Position numbers and translations under genes: made by a program | Shown here: positions 1-10,530 of the stretch, piece by piece | Numbering within the stretch: position 1 is the first letter of the stretch | Layout of the letters: the number at the start of each line of letters is the position of its first letter | Notes under the pieces: model-generated | Told to the model about the DNA's origin: nothing | Database searches by the model: none | The model's input: the letters and a program-made list of their open reading frames with translations, nothing else | DNA from: Blattamonas nauphoetae | Lineage: Eukaryota > Preaxostyla > Oxymonadida | Reading direction: 5' to 3' | Assembly (NCBI GenBank): GCA_033064195.1 | Contig: JARBJD010000260.1 | Span: forward strand, 1 to 64,000 | DNA: 64,000 nucleotides

Positions 1-1312
1 GCCTCACTCGTCTTCGTTTTCTCATTGATTATCCTTTTAACCACTTCATTCATGTTTCTTTCTCTGAAACTTTTCTCTGTAAGTTCACACTAATTCTCGT
101 TTACTGAGTTTTCCGGACTTTTGCAGAGATCCATTCAACGGCTCACTTCATATCTCGGTATTTTTCCGAAAATCCAACATTTCACGAACATTTTGAATCA
201 TTTTGTTGTTTTAAGAGAGAAAACCGGAACACAGACCTAATTTTCACTATTGGTGCCACATTTCACACCGTTTTCACGTTCGTCAATTTCCCTCTCAGTT
301 TCATACTTGCCCGTTTCATTGTTGGTTGTTTCGCTTTCTTCTACTCTGTTTTTGTGAAAAGTTGATGAAAAGTTGACTAAAATGATGTGCTAGTGAAGTG
401 AGAACGGCCCACAAAATGGAAGTGATATGAGCAAAATGAAGAGGAATGATGAACTAATTCGAGGTGAAATGGGGAGCAAAAGTGATGAAATGAAAGGGAC
501 TACAGTCGGTTTTGAAGTGACAAAAACGGTCAAAAGTTGAGAGGAAACATGAAAAAGTGACTTTATGGGAGAACTATCCGACAAAATCTCCTCAAAATTT
601 GAGCACACCTTACTCAGACAGTGAGAAAGAAGGATTTGCAGGAAATTCAGATTAAAAATCCATAGTGTCAAAATGTTGGTGCAAATGTGTCGTCAGAGGT
701 GTGATCGAAAACCGACCCTCCAGAGCGAACTATAGGTGATGTAAAACCAGAATTCTCAAAAAGGGTTGTTTTAGTACGATTGCGAAGTGGTTGACGTGAA
801 ATCAATGAGAAATGAAAATTGACAAAAATTGTGAAAACGATCGTGTGTCGAGGATCGTCAAAACCGAATGACGCGAATACCTGTCCACTATCGTTTTGAC
901 ACCTACGGAGACCATCAGAGGGCGAAAAGTGACGTGTAGGAGAGCGAGAGACGTCACTTTCTCCTCCTTAAAAATTTTGTCATTTTCAAAATATGTTGTG
1001 GGGTCGGATCAAACTTTTTCAAAAGTGCTTTTTCCTAAAATTTCACCTATCAACATCAATTTCGTAATTTTAGAAGGTGTTTGAACACAATTTGAGACAT
1101 AAAGGTGTTCATAGTGGCGAAATCCGAACATCGACTTTTCGTCACTTTTTCGACCTAAGTTCGGTACACAGTTCGACGAATTCTCAACCGATGTTGATCA
1201 GGATTGTCTTGATCGATGACCGACAGTGCCCCGAGATTTTAGAATTTTTTTCAGAATTTTTCGAAATGGTTCTCACATTGGATTTCGTTGATTTGTGGTC
1301 AAAAATAGATTT
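1..1312. other. Non-coding stretch, nothing recognised
   Basis: AT-rich sequence with only short frames of low-complexity translation. A small imperfect hairpin (AGTGACGT paired with ACGTCACT) lies at about 928-956. I see no RNA gene, protein family or transposon end here. Confidence 0.6.
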
Positions 1313-1915
1313 TCAGTATTTTCGTGACCTATCATGGTACTTTCTCAAGTGAGGACGGTCTCCAAAATACAACCAATTATCCAAGCGAACGTAATACTCG
1401 TTCTTTGTTCGTAAATCGCGATATTTGAATGGCTCAAGTACCTTTGTGTATGTTCCAATGAGTTCACAATTCTCTTTTTTCAATTCATTTTCAACAAACG
1501 ACTGTGTGTAATGTTTTCGTTGACAATTATGAGCTCGATATCCTTTCATCCATTTCGAGGGAATCACTTTCCATTCGATTCCTTCGTACCGGTATGTGAC
1601 AAGTGAATCAGCATACTTGTATTCAGAAATGAGTTCACAATTTTCATTTTTCATTGATTCGAGAAACTTTGCTTTCGTACAACAATTGGATACTTGAATG
1701 TATCTCTGACGATTCAGATGTGGTCTGTATCCTTTGACGAAATTATTGACGTACGCTCGATAAATGTCATCTGGTTTATCTTCGTGATAATACTCGAAAG
1801 TACTCGCCGTGAGATATGTTGTTCCTTGTCGATTGAGAGTCGGAGGTGATTTCATAATCAATTTTTCTTTCTCCAAAATTTCCAGTAGTTGAGTTGGTGT
1901 CAAGACAGAGCTCAT
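1313..1915 (-). CDS. Hypothetical protein of three virus/phage-type repeats
   Basis: About 200 residues from the ATG at 1915. An upstream in-frame ATG at 1984 would add 23 hydrophobic residues, but the internal start gives a cleaner soluble protein. Three copies of a roughly 60-residue unit are visible. Each begins with a short helix, then a CELI/Y stretch, an aromatic beta segment, and ends W-x2-G-x-RPH or a variant (GYRPH, GYRAH, GDRPH). The pattern recalls the small repeated zinc-ribbon-like units common in phage and large DNA virus proteins, often beside homing nucleases; that is a family resemblance, not proof. No capsid or polymerase gene accompanies it, so I do not call a viral element. 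It lies next to a dead Merlin transposon. Whether it is expressed is unknown. Confidence 0.45.
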   Translation of the reverse strand: MSSVLTPTQLLEILEKEKLIMKSPPTLNRQGTTYLTASTFEYYHEDKPDDIYRAYVNNFVKGYRPHLNRQRYIQVSNCCTKAKFLESMKNENCELISEYKYADSLVTYRYEGIEWKVIPSKWMKGYRAHNCQRKHYTQSFVENELKKENCELIGTYTKVLEPFKYRDLRTKNEYYVRLDNWLYFGDRPHLRKYHDRSRKY

Positions 1916-2131
1916 TTTATCCAAATTAAAAATTGAATAAAAAAGAAATCGAATTTGTTTTGGAAAGTACTCAAAAAGCTTCAAAAGGACACTTTCACGA
2001 GGTCATTTTTGGCTATTGTTTTCAAATTTAGGGCACATTTTGAGGTCATCGAAATGTCATAAATTCCTTTTAATACAAGATCCAAAATGGTCAATCGGCA
2101 TTGACTTTTAGTTTTGATTTCAAAGACTTTT

Positions 2132-2824
2132 TCAGATTGGTTCTCCGTTCGCTTCTATAACTACTTTTTCGACGCCTCCAAGAATTGTGTAGTTGAATCG
2201 TGGCTTCCCACCGTGTCCTTTGCCCTTCGAAAACCAGCATTCATCAATCTCAACCACCTTGCCCACACCACCAAGTTTTCTTTTTCGAAATTTCCTTCTG
2301 AGACAGACAAGTCGAATGCGTCGATACCATCTTCCGATTGCATTGTGTGAAAGACCTACATCCCTTTCTGCAGTTGCGTGATTCTTTTTGCACCACCACG
2401 CGTGAAGAAGTTTGATCTTTTTTACGTTTGATAAGCGAGATTGACTGAAAAATGTATTGGAATGTTTTGAGAGTTTGATTCTGGGTCGATGCTTTGAACA
2501 GATGAACATATTTGGTGGATCTGATGGGTGTGCCGAAATCAAGTCCATTTCTGTGCTGCATTCCGGACAGTTCATCGTTTGGTGAGAAAGGCCGACTGAT
2601 TCGAGAAATAGCTCCGCTCTTGCTTCAGTTGTGCACAACGAATGTATGTCATCTTCATGTAGAGAACCTTGTTTTGACACAATTTCATTCACTACAACAG
2701 AACGAGGAATGAGGATATTGATCAGAATACCGATTTGCGTGTCTTCAATCGAAATTGTTGGATTTTGAACTTCTGATACAATTCCTGAAATCGTTGATAT
2801 AGATGTATTCTCTGAAATAATCAA
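2132..2824 (-). mobile_element. Merlin (IS1595/ISXO2-like) transposase, N-terminal half
   Basis: A 230-residue frame. An N-terminal zinc ribbon (MNCPECSTEMDL, then FICSKH) is followed by a helical segment (K-x2-LLHAWW) and a helix-turn-helix-like stretch ending in RWYRRIR. Then comes the start of the DDE fold, GGVGKVVEIDECWFSKGK, whose IDE..F..GK pattern is the signature of the ISXO2/IS1595 transposases and their eukaryotic Merlin relatives. The frame stops soon after (at ILGGVEKV). The remaining catalytic half, with the second Asp and the Glu, is not found downstream on the minus strand, so this is a truncated and presumably dead copy. No terminal inverted repeats were identified. A second Merlin-like piece lies at 11858-12311. 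Confidence 0.75.
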
Positions 2825-3127
2825 CTAAAAATGCAGTATAGACCAGTATCCGTCTCGGTGAGTGTTGACGATTCACTGTCGGAAGTTTCCGACGTATTGC
2901 GGATAACACTATCGTAGAAAAGTGGTGAAATAGACAAAATCAGACATGAGAAGTACGTGACAAACTTAGTTTTTATCCATCTCCAAATGCCTGACATTGA
3001 ACAAACTGTGTTTTCTGGATTAAGGGTCGATCTAGGTTGGCACAAAAAGTTGTTTTGTTTCTTCTCATTATCTTCCAAAAAACAGTCTGTGATATGGAAA
3101 ATCCATTAGTGAAATAAAATTAGTATC
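2825..3127. other. Spacer between Merlin remnant and tandem repeat
   Basis: Only short frames occur, none with a recognisable domain. It may include the 5' flank of the Merlin remnant. Confidence 0.4.
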
Positions 3128-3268
3128 TGTTCCGCAGATAGTGATTTTTGTTCCGCTGATGAGGATCCTGTTCCGCGGATGGTGTCACTGTTCCGCGGAT
3201 GGTGTCACTGTTCCGCGGATGGTGTCACTGTTCCGCGGATGGTGACACTGTTCCGCGGATGGGGATTC
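3128..3268 (+). repeat. Seven tandem 20-bp units at the outer edge of arm 1
   Basis: Units start at about 3128, 3149, 3169, 3189, 3209, 3229 and 3249. The core is TGTTCCGCGGATGGTGTCAC. The first two and last two units are diverged and the three middle ones are identical. The array ends within about 10 bases of the point where homology between the two inverted arms stops (3277). Nothing comparable lies at the matching outer end of arm 2. Confidence 0.9.
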
Positions 3269-3515
3269 ATGCCCAAAAAGAGGTGGAGACAGCGGCTGTT
3301 CACAGACATGAGAGAAGCGAGGGGATAATGGATAGAAAATGGATCTAGTCGTGATTTAAAAATGGCTAGAACGCGAAGGGATAGAACAGTAGAAAAGTAC
3401 GAACAAGGCAATGTGTCGAATAATACTACAGAAAAGATTACAATCTCATGCAGATTCATCTGAGACTTTGTCAGAGAGGGTGAATTCGAATGCGGTGTGG
3501 AATCCAAGACTGGAA

Positions 3516-5663
3516 TCAATCGTCTGGATGAGAAGGCGGTGGATTGGACTGTTCTGAAAAGAGGACAGAGGCATCCTGGTTGAGGAAGAAAGGCCGAGCG
3601 ACTTCCTCAACTTCCGATTCCGAATCCAGTTCGACTGGCTGTTCAGGGCGTCCTCCCAAATCAGATGAACTGTCGCGTGTGACGAGTGCTGCTTGTCCCA
3701 AAGTCGGAGTGATCGCAACTGGAGTCGCCTGGATAAGTGGGGCATCAGACAGGAAGGAGGGCGAGTTCGGGACAACGACTCGTCGAGGGAGGGAGGGAAG
3801 ACGTCTGAACGATGCTTATCATTCGAATCGCGTCTCGTTTTGATGCCGCGGATGGGATTCGGTGCTGGGTCAATGATGTCAGAAGAAGGCGACGGGATGA
3901 GACGGAATTCGTGGGAAGAATGATCGAGGGAAGGAGGGGAGAGGAAGGACGAGATGGCGATGAGTGTTTCCTGTGGGAGAGACAAGTCGTGCGGTGGGTG
4001 CTCTTCTCCGAACTCTTCAAACAGAATCTGTGCGCTGGCTTCTTCCTCCTCGTCCTCAATCTCAATCGCCTCTTCTGGAGAACCAGCAGACGGCACAGAC
4101 AGCGATCGAGGGAGGCCATGTCGTGTCTGCATGTCTCGCTCAACACGGCTGGCGATGAGCTGTGGGCTCGGCCTCGCTTTTCGACTTCTCGGCGGCTCCA
4201 AACGATGCATGGCTTTCTCCACCGAACTCACATTCAGAGCAGGTGCGAGGGTGGCAACGTAGACGGTCGAGAGTGTCGTGTACGTGTTGGACGCGGCTGT
4301 GTCGGCGGAGGGTCGGTGGCGGAGAGCGGGACGAAGAGATTTGGGGTGATGGCACTTTGACTCGCTGAGAGCGAAAATAAGGGAGAGAAGAGCCCATCGC
4401 GAGAAAGGCGTGCTCAAATGGTTCGGTTGGTTCAGACGGGGCGAGATCAGTCTGTGCTTCGACTGTCATCTGCGCAATCTCATTCTCCACTTTCGTCTGT
4501 TCCATCGATCGCTTGACACGGCGGGTCTTCGCAGTCAGTTCCGCTTCAGCAAGAAGGTCAAGCTCAGGACATTGCTTGATCATGTTCTCGACATCAGAAA
4601 TCGAAATGGTCGGTGCGAAGTGACCCTCTCGTTGCTTGTGGTTCATCGAGTGGCGGAAATACCGAAAAGTCTGATCAAACCGGCGTAACGGGTTTGGGAG
4701 GCCAAGTCGAGCGATGTTGAAAAAGTAACACAGCTCTCGGATGAACAGGTACACCCAATGGCTGCAGCCATGGCGCGCGAACATTTCACGCAGTTGGAGA
4801 GCAGTGGCAAGATGGAAAATGCCATAAGCTGTGAGAAGACCAGCGACAAAGTCGATTTCAAGGCTAACATCCTGCTGATCAAGCAACATCTGCAGTTCAC
4901 GCCAGAGAAAGCCTTCGGAGAGAATAAGGAGTGTCGGGAGCAGAAATGGGTGGTCTATCGGGACGAACACGTGAAAGAGCAGAAATGCAGACCGATTTGT
5001 TGCAATGAGTGTTTGGGGAGAACATCTTCGGGGAATAGGTGCTCCTGATAGATGCAGCGTCGATAAACTTGATAAGGTGTCAGGTTGGCGGGCTTGTTTT
5101 GCACAAATGTACGTACAATCATGAGTGGTACATTGTGACGAGCAGAAAAATGCGATTTCAGTTTGTCAACAGCAGAGCTGCCTCGATTTCGACTAGTCTC
5201 ACTTTGAGAGCAGAGAGAAGAACTATCTGTCATACTCTCCAAAATAGGAGTGTACGATGACGCATCTACAATGTCAAACACACTGCATGTTCGATTCGAT
5301 GGATTAAAGTTGTAGAGGATGAGTGTCATCGACGTCCGACAAATCGGACAGATGAGGGAATTTTTGTTGTAATCCAGCACTTGAAGAATGCATTCGAGAT
5401 CTAAATTGAGCACATTTCCCATAGAAAAAAGACGAATACATCAGGTTGGAGAAAATATCAACCAAACCAAAAACATGAGAGCATGACGAAAGAAGAGCAG
5501 GTTGATCGATGGGGGAAAGACAAATTGAACAATTCGAAGGACTAATGTTCATTGGTGGATAGAATGAGGCTGTTGGCAGACTGTTTACGAACCACTTTTT
5601 GCTTTTGGTTTCGACCAAAAATGCGAAGTAAGTTGGAAACAAAGATAAGGAGATGATAAACAT
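3516..5663 (-). pseudogene. TOPORS-like RING-finger gene, arm 1 copy, frameshifted
   Basis: This is the counterpart of the open gene at 24242-26392. By alignment the exons are 5663-5468, 5400-4993 and 4954-3516 on the minus strand, and both introns are kept. The RING half and the conserved domain after it are intact. The low-complexity C-terminal half is not: compared with arm 2, single bases are missing near 4400 (CCC to CC), near 4315 and near 3797 (CCCC to CCC). The first sends translation to a stop near 4140; the three together restore the frame for the last ~60 codons, which match arm 2. Two of the three losses are in homopolymers, so read error is possible. If they are real, this copy makes a protein of about 470 residues with a shortened tail. 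Confidence 0.7.
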
Positions 5664-5696
5664 GATTGAGCAGCGAGTAATCCAAAACCTCACTTC

Positions 5697-7190
5697 TCAA
5701 AAATAGGACAAATCGTCCTGCATATCAACTTGGTACGAATCGAAACCTTGAGCGTTTGCATACGCGAAATGTTCGTGAGCCAATTGGACGTTTCGCATGG
5801 CACTTGGATTGGCCACAGCCTTTGGAATCTGCTGCAAGAGTTGCTGGTCAAAGTTGTCGTTCAGGTCCATCAGCCCGTCTTCAGCGTTGCTCAGCTCCAT
5901 CGAGTCCTCGCTTTCCTCGTCCAGCTCTTTTCTCAAGGTCGGGCTGGCACTGCGCCTTCTCTCGGCACGTTTCTCCTTCCGGACTGCTTTGCCCTTCTCC
6001 TTCTCAGACCTGAACGCTGCTCGGGTGTATGCTTGTTCACGGAGCAGGCGTTCGGCCTCCTCGCGTCTTCCTCGCTCCAGTTCAATCAGAGCTTGCTTGC
6101 GTGTCTCCTCAGCATCAGCATCCATCTTCGCCTTCCTCACTGCTTGGATCGCCCGGGAATTCGCTGTGTTCTCGCTCTCAGCAGCGATGCGTTCTTCGTC
6201 CTCAGTCACAATCACGTCAATCGCAGAGATATGCTCCTCGACTGGCCCATCTGACGACAGCGAGTAGCTTGCATGGACTGTCCCGATGGGGAACGAATCA
6301 TTCGGAGTGTTCGCGTTGATCACCAGCTCCACAAACACCGTTCTCTTCTCTTCCGACCCAAAGTCTCCCATTTTGATCTCGATCTTCCTCTTGTTGCCCA
6401 CACCAGCAATTGGGATGGGCAGAACTGCACCTGTCACCACTGTTTCGGTTGTTGTGTATCCAGGAATCTTCACCTGGGTCACACAAGAATTGAATTCCAT
6501 CCAGATTTTCGTGTTGAAGGTAACTGTATTCTGGGCCAGATTCAGTTCAGACGCAAAGATTCCCGGCAGAATCTCAGCTTTGTCGACGTAGAAATATTGT
6601 CCTCCGCCGTGCTCAGCAACTCCTTTCATCATTTGCTCGTTGAAATCTCGTCCAAGACCAATCGAGGAGACAGAGATCCCTTCACTCCGATAGCGTGAAG
6701 AAATCCCATTAACACCTTCAACACTCGTGTCTCCTTCATTTGCTTGGCCATCAGAGAGCAGGAACACACGGCGGGTGCCTGTCGAAGGGTGAGCTCGCAG
6801 CATTTCGATCCCAGCTTGGAGACCACCCGAAAGGTTCGTGCAGGATCCTGGCTGGAGTGTGTTGATGAGAGTGAGATACATATCCTTGTTCGATACTGGC
6901 CCAATCTGAACGAGATTGGAGATGCTTGAATCATACGCCACGATTCCAAGCGAATCAGTTGGGGTAAGTTGCTCAACCAGATTTCGCGCCGCAATTTTCG
7001 CAAAATCCAATTTCCCTTCCGATGACATCGAACCAGACTTATCGATGACAAGAACAATCGAGACAGAAGAACGTTCCGTGGTTTCCATCTTCTTCGGAGC
7101 TTCGAAAACAGCCTGAGCAAGAAATTGGAGTTCTGATTGCGGCGTAATAGCGTAGTTGCTTTTTCGTACTTTAATTTCCATTGGAGACAA
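5697..7190 (-). CDS. von Willebrand factor A-domain protein, arm 1 copy
   Basis: 497 residues, intron-free, no signal peptide. The vWA domain spans about residues 40-220 with a complete metal-ion-dependent adhesion site: D50-x-S52-x-S54 (IDKSGSMSS), T118 (SCTNLSGG) and D147 (LLSDGQAN). A beta-rich domain follows (about 225-335), then a charged helical segment (about 345-440, KAKMDADAEETRKQALIELE) and an acidic tail. Intracellular vWA proteins of this layout usually act in protein complexes through Mg-dependent binding; the partner here is unknown. It differs from the arm 2 copy by one clear residue (Glu versus Gly in AVRKEKRAE / AVRKGKRAE) plus silent changes, all in the C-terminal third. The RING gene lies downstream in the same direction, about 33 bp away. 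Confidence 0.85.
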   Translation of the reverse strand: MSPMEIKVRKSNYAITPQSELQFLAQAVFEAPKKMETTERSSVSIVLVIDKSGSMSSEGKLDFAKIAARNLVEQLTPTDSLGIVAYDSSISNLVQIGPVSNKDMYLTLINTLQPGSCTNLSGGLQAGIEMLRAHPSTGTRRVFLLSDGQANEGDTSVEGVNGISSRYRSEGISVSSIGLGRDFNEQMMKGVAEHGGGQYFYVDKAEILPGIFASELNLAQNTVTFNTKIWMEFNSCVTQVKIPGYTTTETVVTGAVLPIPIAGVGNKRKIEIKMGDFGSEEKRTVFVELVINANTPNDSFPIGTVHASYSLSSDGPVEEHISAIDVIVTEDEERIAAESENTANSRAIQAVRKAKMDADAEETRKQALIELERGRREEAERLLREQAYTRAAFRSEKEKGKAVRKEKRAERRRSASPTLRKELDEESEDSMELSNAEDGLMDLNDNFDQQLLQQIPKAVANPSAMRNVQLAHEHFAYANAQGFDSYQVDMQDDLSYF

Positions 7191-7565
7191 AGTGAGAAAA
7201 AGTGTGAATGATCTTAGCCCACTGTTTAATCTATCAAGAACAGAGGATCGTTAATGAGTTGAGATCGTACCGTTTCTTCTAAGAAGGAATTGATAGAAAA
7301 AAAGTTACACCAATTTTGAATAGACTTATGTGAGATGGTCTTTCTGGATGCTAAAATTCCATGAAAGTTCTTGAATCGCACTCTACAGTACCCATAAAAA
7401 TAAGCTGCGCTATTAAGGAGAGTGAGAAGAACGTTCAAACCTGTACCATTTCACCTGTTAGTCTTTCATGAGTTGTTAAATCAAGGATTATATTCCACAA
7501 AGTCTATCGTGATAGATCAAAGGCAGAATAAAAATTACATTCCTCCGTTCTCTCTCCGTCCTGCT
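7191..7565. other. Upstream region of vWA gene, arm 1
   Basis: No coding signal beyond a 70-residue frame that is broken in arm 2 by a T-run length change. It probably holds the vWA promoter and flank of the Tc1 remnant. Confidence 0.4.
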
Positions 7566-8926
7566 TCTAGTACTTTGTCTGCCCACCGTTTGCCTTGATT
7601 ATAGCTTCTATTCTTCTAGGCATCGAGCGAATCAAGTTTTGAACCAGCGAAAGTGGAATCGAGTGCCAGACGCTCGACATTTGCTCACGAAGTTGTTCTG
7701 CAGTTTTGATTTCTTTTCTTTTGATTCTCCATTTTTAGGTATGGAACACGTTCTCGATAGGATTAAGATCGGGAGAATACGGAGGCCACCCGATCGTTTC
7801 CCATCCGTTCTCCTCAAGCCATTCGCAAACGATCCTACTTGTGTGTTTTGGATCGTTCTCTAAAACCGGTATCCTTTCCTTCTTTCCAACTTCCAAAAGG
7901 TCCTTTTCCAGGTGTTCCTCTAATATTTTGATGAGATCCGCGGAATTGAGAGTCCTTTCTAGGATCGGATGGATGGATCCAACTCCATTCCATCCGATCG
8001 AAGCCCATCTCCAGGTCCATTCACTTCATCCTTATTCAACCAAACATAATCTCGTCCATCCGAAACAAATGCACAAATCTTACTCTCGTCTGTCCATATC
8101 ACCTCCATCCATCTTTCTACCGACCAATCTTTCACTTTCAACGCAAAATCAAGTCTGTCTCTATGATGTTTTTCTGTCAACATAACACATTTCCGTCGCA
8201 CTCTCTGCCTCAGTCCCGCTTCGGCTGCTCTTGAACGTATCGTCCCTTCATTCAACTCCAATCCGCGTTGTGACATCGCATTTTGGATCGCAGGAATGTG
8301 GAGATACCTGTTAGCTTTGAAAAAGGAGATGAGCATCTGATCCTGTTGAAGTGTGGTTTTTCTTTTTCTTCCTCGACCTTTCTTGTTGGTCTTGATGATT
8401 CTTAAATACCACCGATATTTGATGGATCGAACAGTCGATTCATTTTTCCGAGTCTTCTTCGCAACTTGGGCAGGTGTTTGCGTCCTTAGAAGCGAGGGGA
8501 TCCGTTGACGAGTTTGAGGTGTGCGTTCGACTTTCTTTTTCTGTTTGAACCATGTAGATTGCTGTAACTTTGGAACCATGTGGAGTGATATTCGTTGAAA
8601 AATAAGCCCTGACTCGGATTTTGCTTGCGAATGTTTTCATTCGCATTTTCCTTCTCCGGTTTTGTTTTCCACTTCTCTCCTCTTGTTTGAATATCATATT
8701 TTGCTCCGAATTGTGGATCATTTCCGTTTTGTGAAAAACAAACAGTCATACATAAAGATCACGCGATCGACCCTCTTCAAGGAAACTGAATCTCCAGCTC
8801 TCGATCCTGCAACTCTTCTTGTCGTCCCAAAAGTATGAACTGCTATCTCTCTGCTCAACACTCTCCGCCTCTCCTTCATTCATTATTGTCTTTCCATTGT
8901 GCCGCAGATAATTGTTGCGGGCACTG
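7566..8926 (-). mobile_element. Tc1-type DNA transposon remnant, arm 1 copy
   Basis: The transposase reads from about 8750 down to 7575 on the minus strand in several frames. Visible parts are a helix-turn-helix region (AKKTRKNESTVRSIKYRW), a basic linker (KKGRGRKRK), a Tc1 DNA-binding segment, the first catalytic Asp in VIWTDESKI, the NDPKHTS motif, and the catalytic Glu in YSPDLNPIEN. At the second Asp position the residue is Glu (LEND instead of QDND). Both arms share a frame change after VNGPG and an in-frame TAA before KWRIKRK, so the element was dead before duplication. A Tc1-like end (CAGTGCCCGCAACAATTATC on the minus strand) lies at 8926-8894 next to a TA. The matching end beyond 7566 is not seen. 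Confidence 0.8.
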
Positions 8927-8931
8927 TATAA

Positions 8932-8970
8932 GTGGGTCAATATTTGTGACATCATAGAAAAGTTCGAGCC
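8932..8970 (+). repeat. Dispersed ~40-bp motif, copy a (arm 1)
   Basis: It begins GTGGGTCAATATTTGTGACA and runs to AGTTCGAGCC, starting a few bases from the TA next to the Tc1 end. Related copies lie at 9325-9366 (+), 9507-9546 (-) and 13083-13121 (+), with mirror copies in arm 2. Shared core: GGGT, then ATTTTTGA, ATCAT, an A-rich gap, AAGTTCGA. Confidence 0.7.
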
Positions 8971-9324
8971 CCCATCGAAACCGACCGTCGCCTTTCTTTT
9001 TTTGTTCGTTTTCAGGTCTCTCTCCAATAACTTTTTCTCACCTCTAACAACTGATCACAAGAGTTGGTTTCACTATCTTCCCACCAGAAGACTAATCAGA
9101 CTGAGACCAAAACAATTGATGGGATGATCATCATGTAGTGGGCGATCTTCTCTCAACAATTATCTTCATGACACCTGTTTTGTGTTTTTGAGAGAAAGTT
9201 TTGATGCTGAGAGGTAATAAGAAGGATATGATAAAGATTCAATGAAGATGGTTAGCGATTGAGAGAGATGGAATTGATTTTGTGGAGGATGAATGAGAAG
9301 TGTAATTAGAGGGTTGGTAAGGAT

Positions 9325-9546
9325 ATGGGTGAGAATTTTTGAGATCATATACAATTTCGAGAATCCGAATCAGAAAACGAGAATAATCCGTCTTGTCAGT
9401 ATTTCATCTAATTAATCGATTATGACATCGAATGGTGTCTCCAACGAGTCTTTGAGAATGGACACTGTTTGTCTCAGCTGTGTGATGAGACGAGATTCGA
9501 AGAAGGGGATTCGAACTTTTTTATGATATCAAAAATTCTCACCCAT
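9325..9546. repeat. Inverted pair of the ~40-bp motif (arm 1)
   Basis: A plus copy at 9325-9366 (ATGGGTGAGAATTTTTGAGA...) faces a minus copy at 9546-9507 (ATGGGTGAGAATTTTTGATA...), about 140 bp apart. The 222-bp unit looks like a small non-autonomous element with terminal inverted repeats of about 40 bp, but no target-site duplication was confirmed. The same unit lies at 20363-20584 in arm 2. Confidence 0.6.
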
Positions 9547-9549
9547 ATT

Positions 9550-9830
9550 TGAGGTGAGATGAGGGATGAGGAGGATGAGCGGAGAATGAGAGATGACGAG
9601 AGAGGACATTGGTGGGACGAGGGAGGTGAGTGGAGGACGAAAGATGACGATGGAGGACATTGGAGAGCGAAAGAGTGTGAGGGCGATGAGAGGGAAGAAA
9701 GTAGAGTTGAGTGAAGCGTCGAGGAGTGAGATTTAGGAGCAAGAGATAAAAAGGGAGAGCAGTGGTGGACGAGGGAAGGTGATGGTGAACAGTGAGGGAC
9801 GAGGGAGGCTGCTGCTGGCCTTGGATGTGT
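9550..9830. repeat. Purine-rich degenerate repeat tract (arm 1)
   Basis: The plus strand is strongly purine-rich, built from loosely repeated GAGGACGA / GAGAGATGACGA / GGACATTGG words. The opposite strand is open for 167 codons of Ser/His/Pro-rich translation, which I attribute to base composition and not to a gene. It is repeated in arm 2 near 20080-20360. Confidence 0.6.
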
Positions 9831-10530
9831 TGTAAAGGCTGAAGCTGAAAAATGAATTAGAACAGTGAAGAATTGGGGAAAAAGGAGGAGAAGACATTGT
9901 TGGAGAATTTGGAGAACAATGATTAACAGTTGAATGATGAGAGCAATGATGAAAAGAAGAATTCGGGAAAGCATCAATAATATGAGTATTTGGAGAAGAA
10001 TGAATAGTTTGAGAAGTTGGAGAAGATGAAACTGAATTTGTGTGAAAAGGTTAACGAACAGAGGTTAGAGACTGAAAAGGTGAACTCAACTCTTTCTCAT
10101 GAAAACGTAAGAGAAATGAAAAGGATGATGATTTAACACAAACTGGGGCACCGGTCAAAGATGAATCTGAACGTAAAAACCCAAGGTATTCCTTGAGACC
10201 GGTGATACTGACCCGAAAAAGAAGAGTGACTGTCTGGGAAAACAGCATGACTTAAAATGAGAGAAATGTGAAGAAGAAAAAGAGACAAACCTATGGAAGG
10301 AATGAACAGTATTCTGTTCATTCCCGTTCAATTGAGTGAGATGTGAAGTGAAAAAAGCAATAAGGTCATCCGAGGAGCGGATTGGTTCAGTGAGGTGATT
10401 GGAAACAAAATGTGATAGACAGGGTTTTGGTACCGATCCCATCGGAGCCATCTCAATTGATCCCTGCTTTTATGAATTTTCACCCATAAAAAGTCACTTT
10501 TTGACAAAAAGTGTAATAAAACTGAGTTTT
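9831..10530. other. Arm 1 spacer, no gene recognised
   Basis: Short overlapping frames on the minus strand (SFSSSHFSHFKSC and similar) differ between the arms through homopolymer length, so none is convincingly coding. It may be the 3' flank of the transposase fragment that follows. Confidence 0.4.

Noticed and set aside
7226-7438. 70-codon frame upstream of the vWA gene in arm 1
   Set aside because: Broken in arm 2 by a T-run difference and without a recognisable domain.
9474-9977. A 167-codon Ser/His/Pro-rich frame on the minus strand, identical in arm 2 (19932-20435)
   Set aside because: It overlaps the purine/pyrimidine-biased tract; an open frame is expected from that composition, and no domain is seen.
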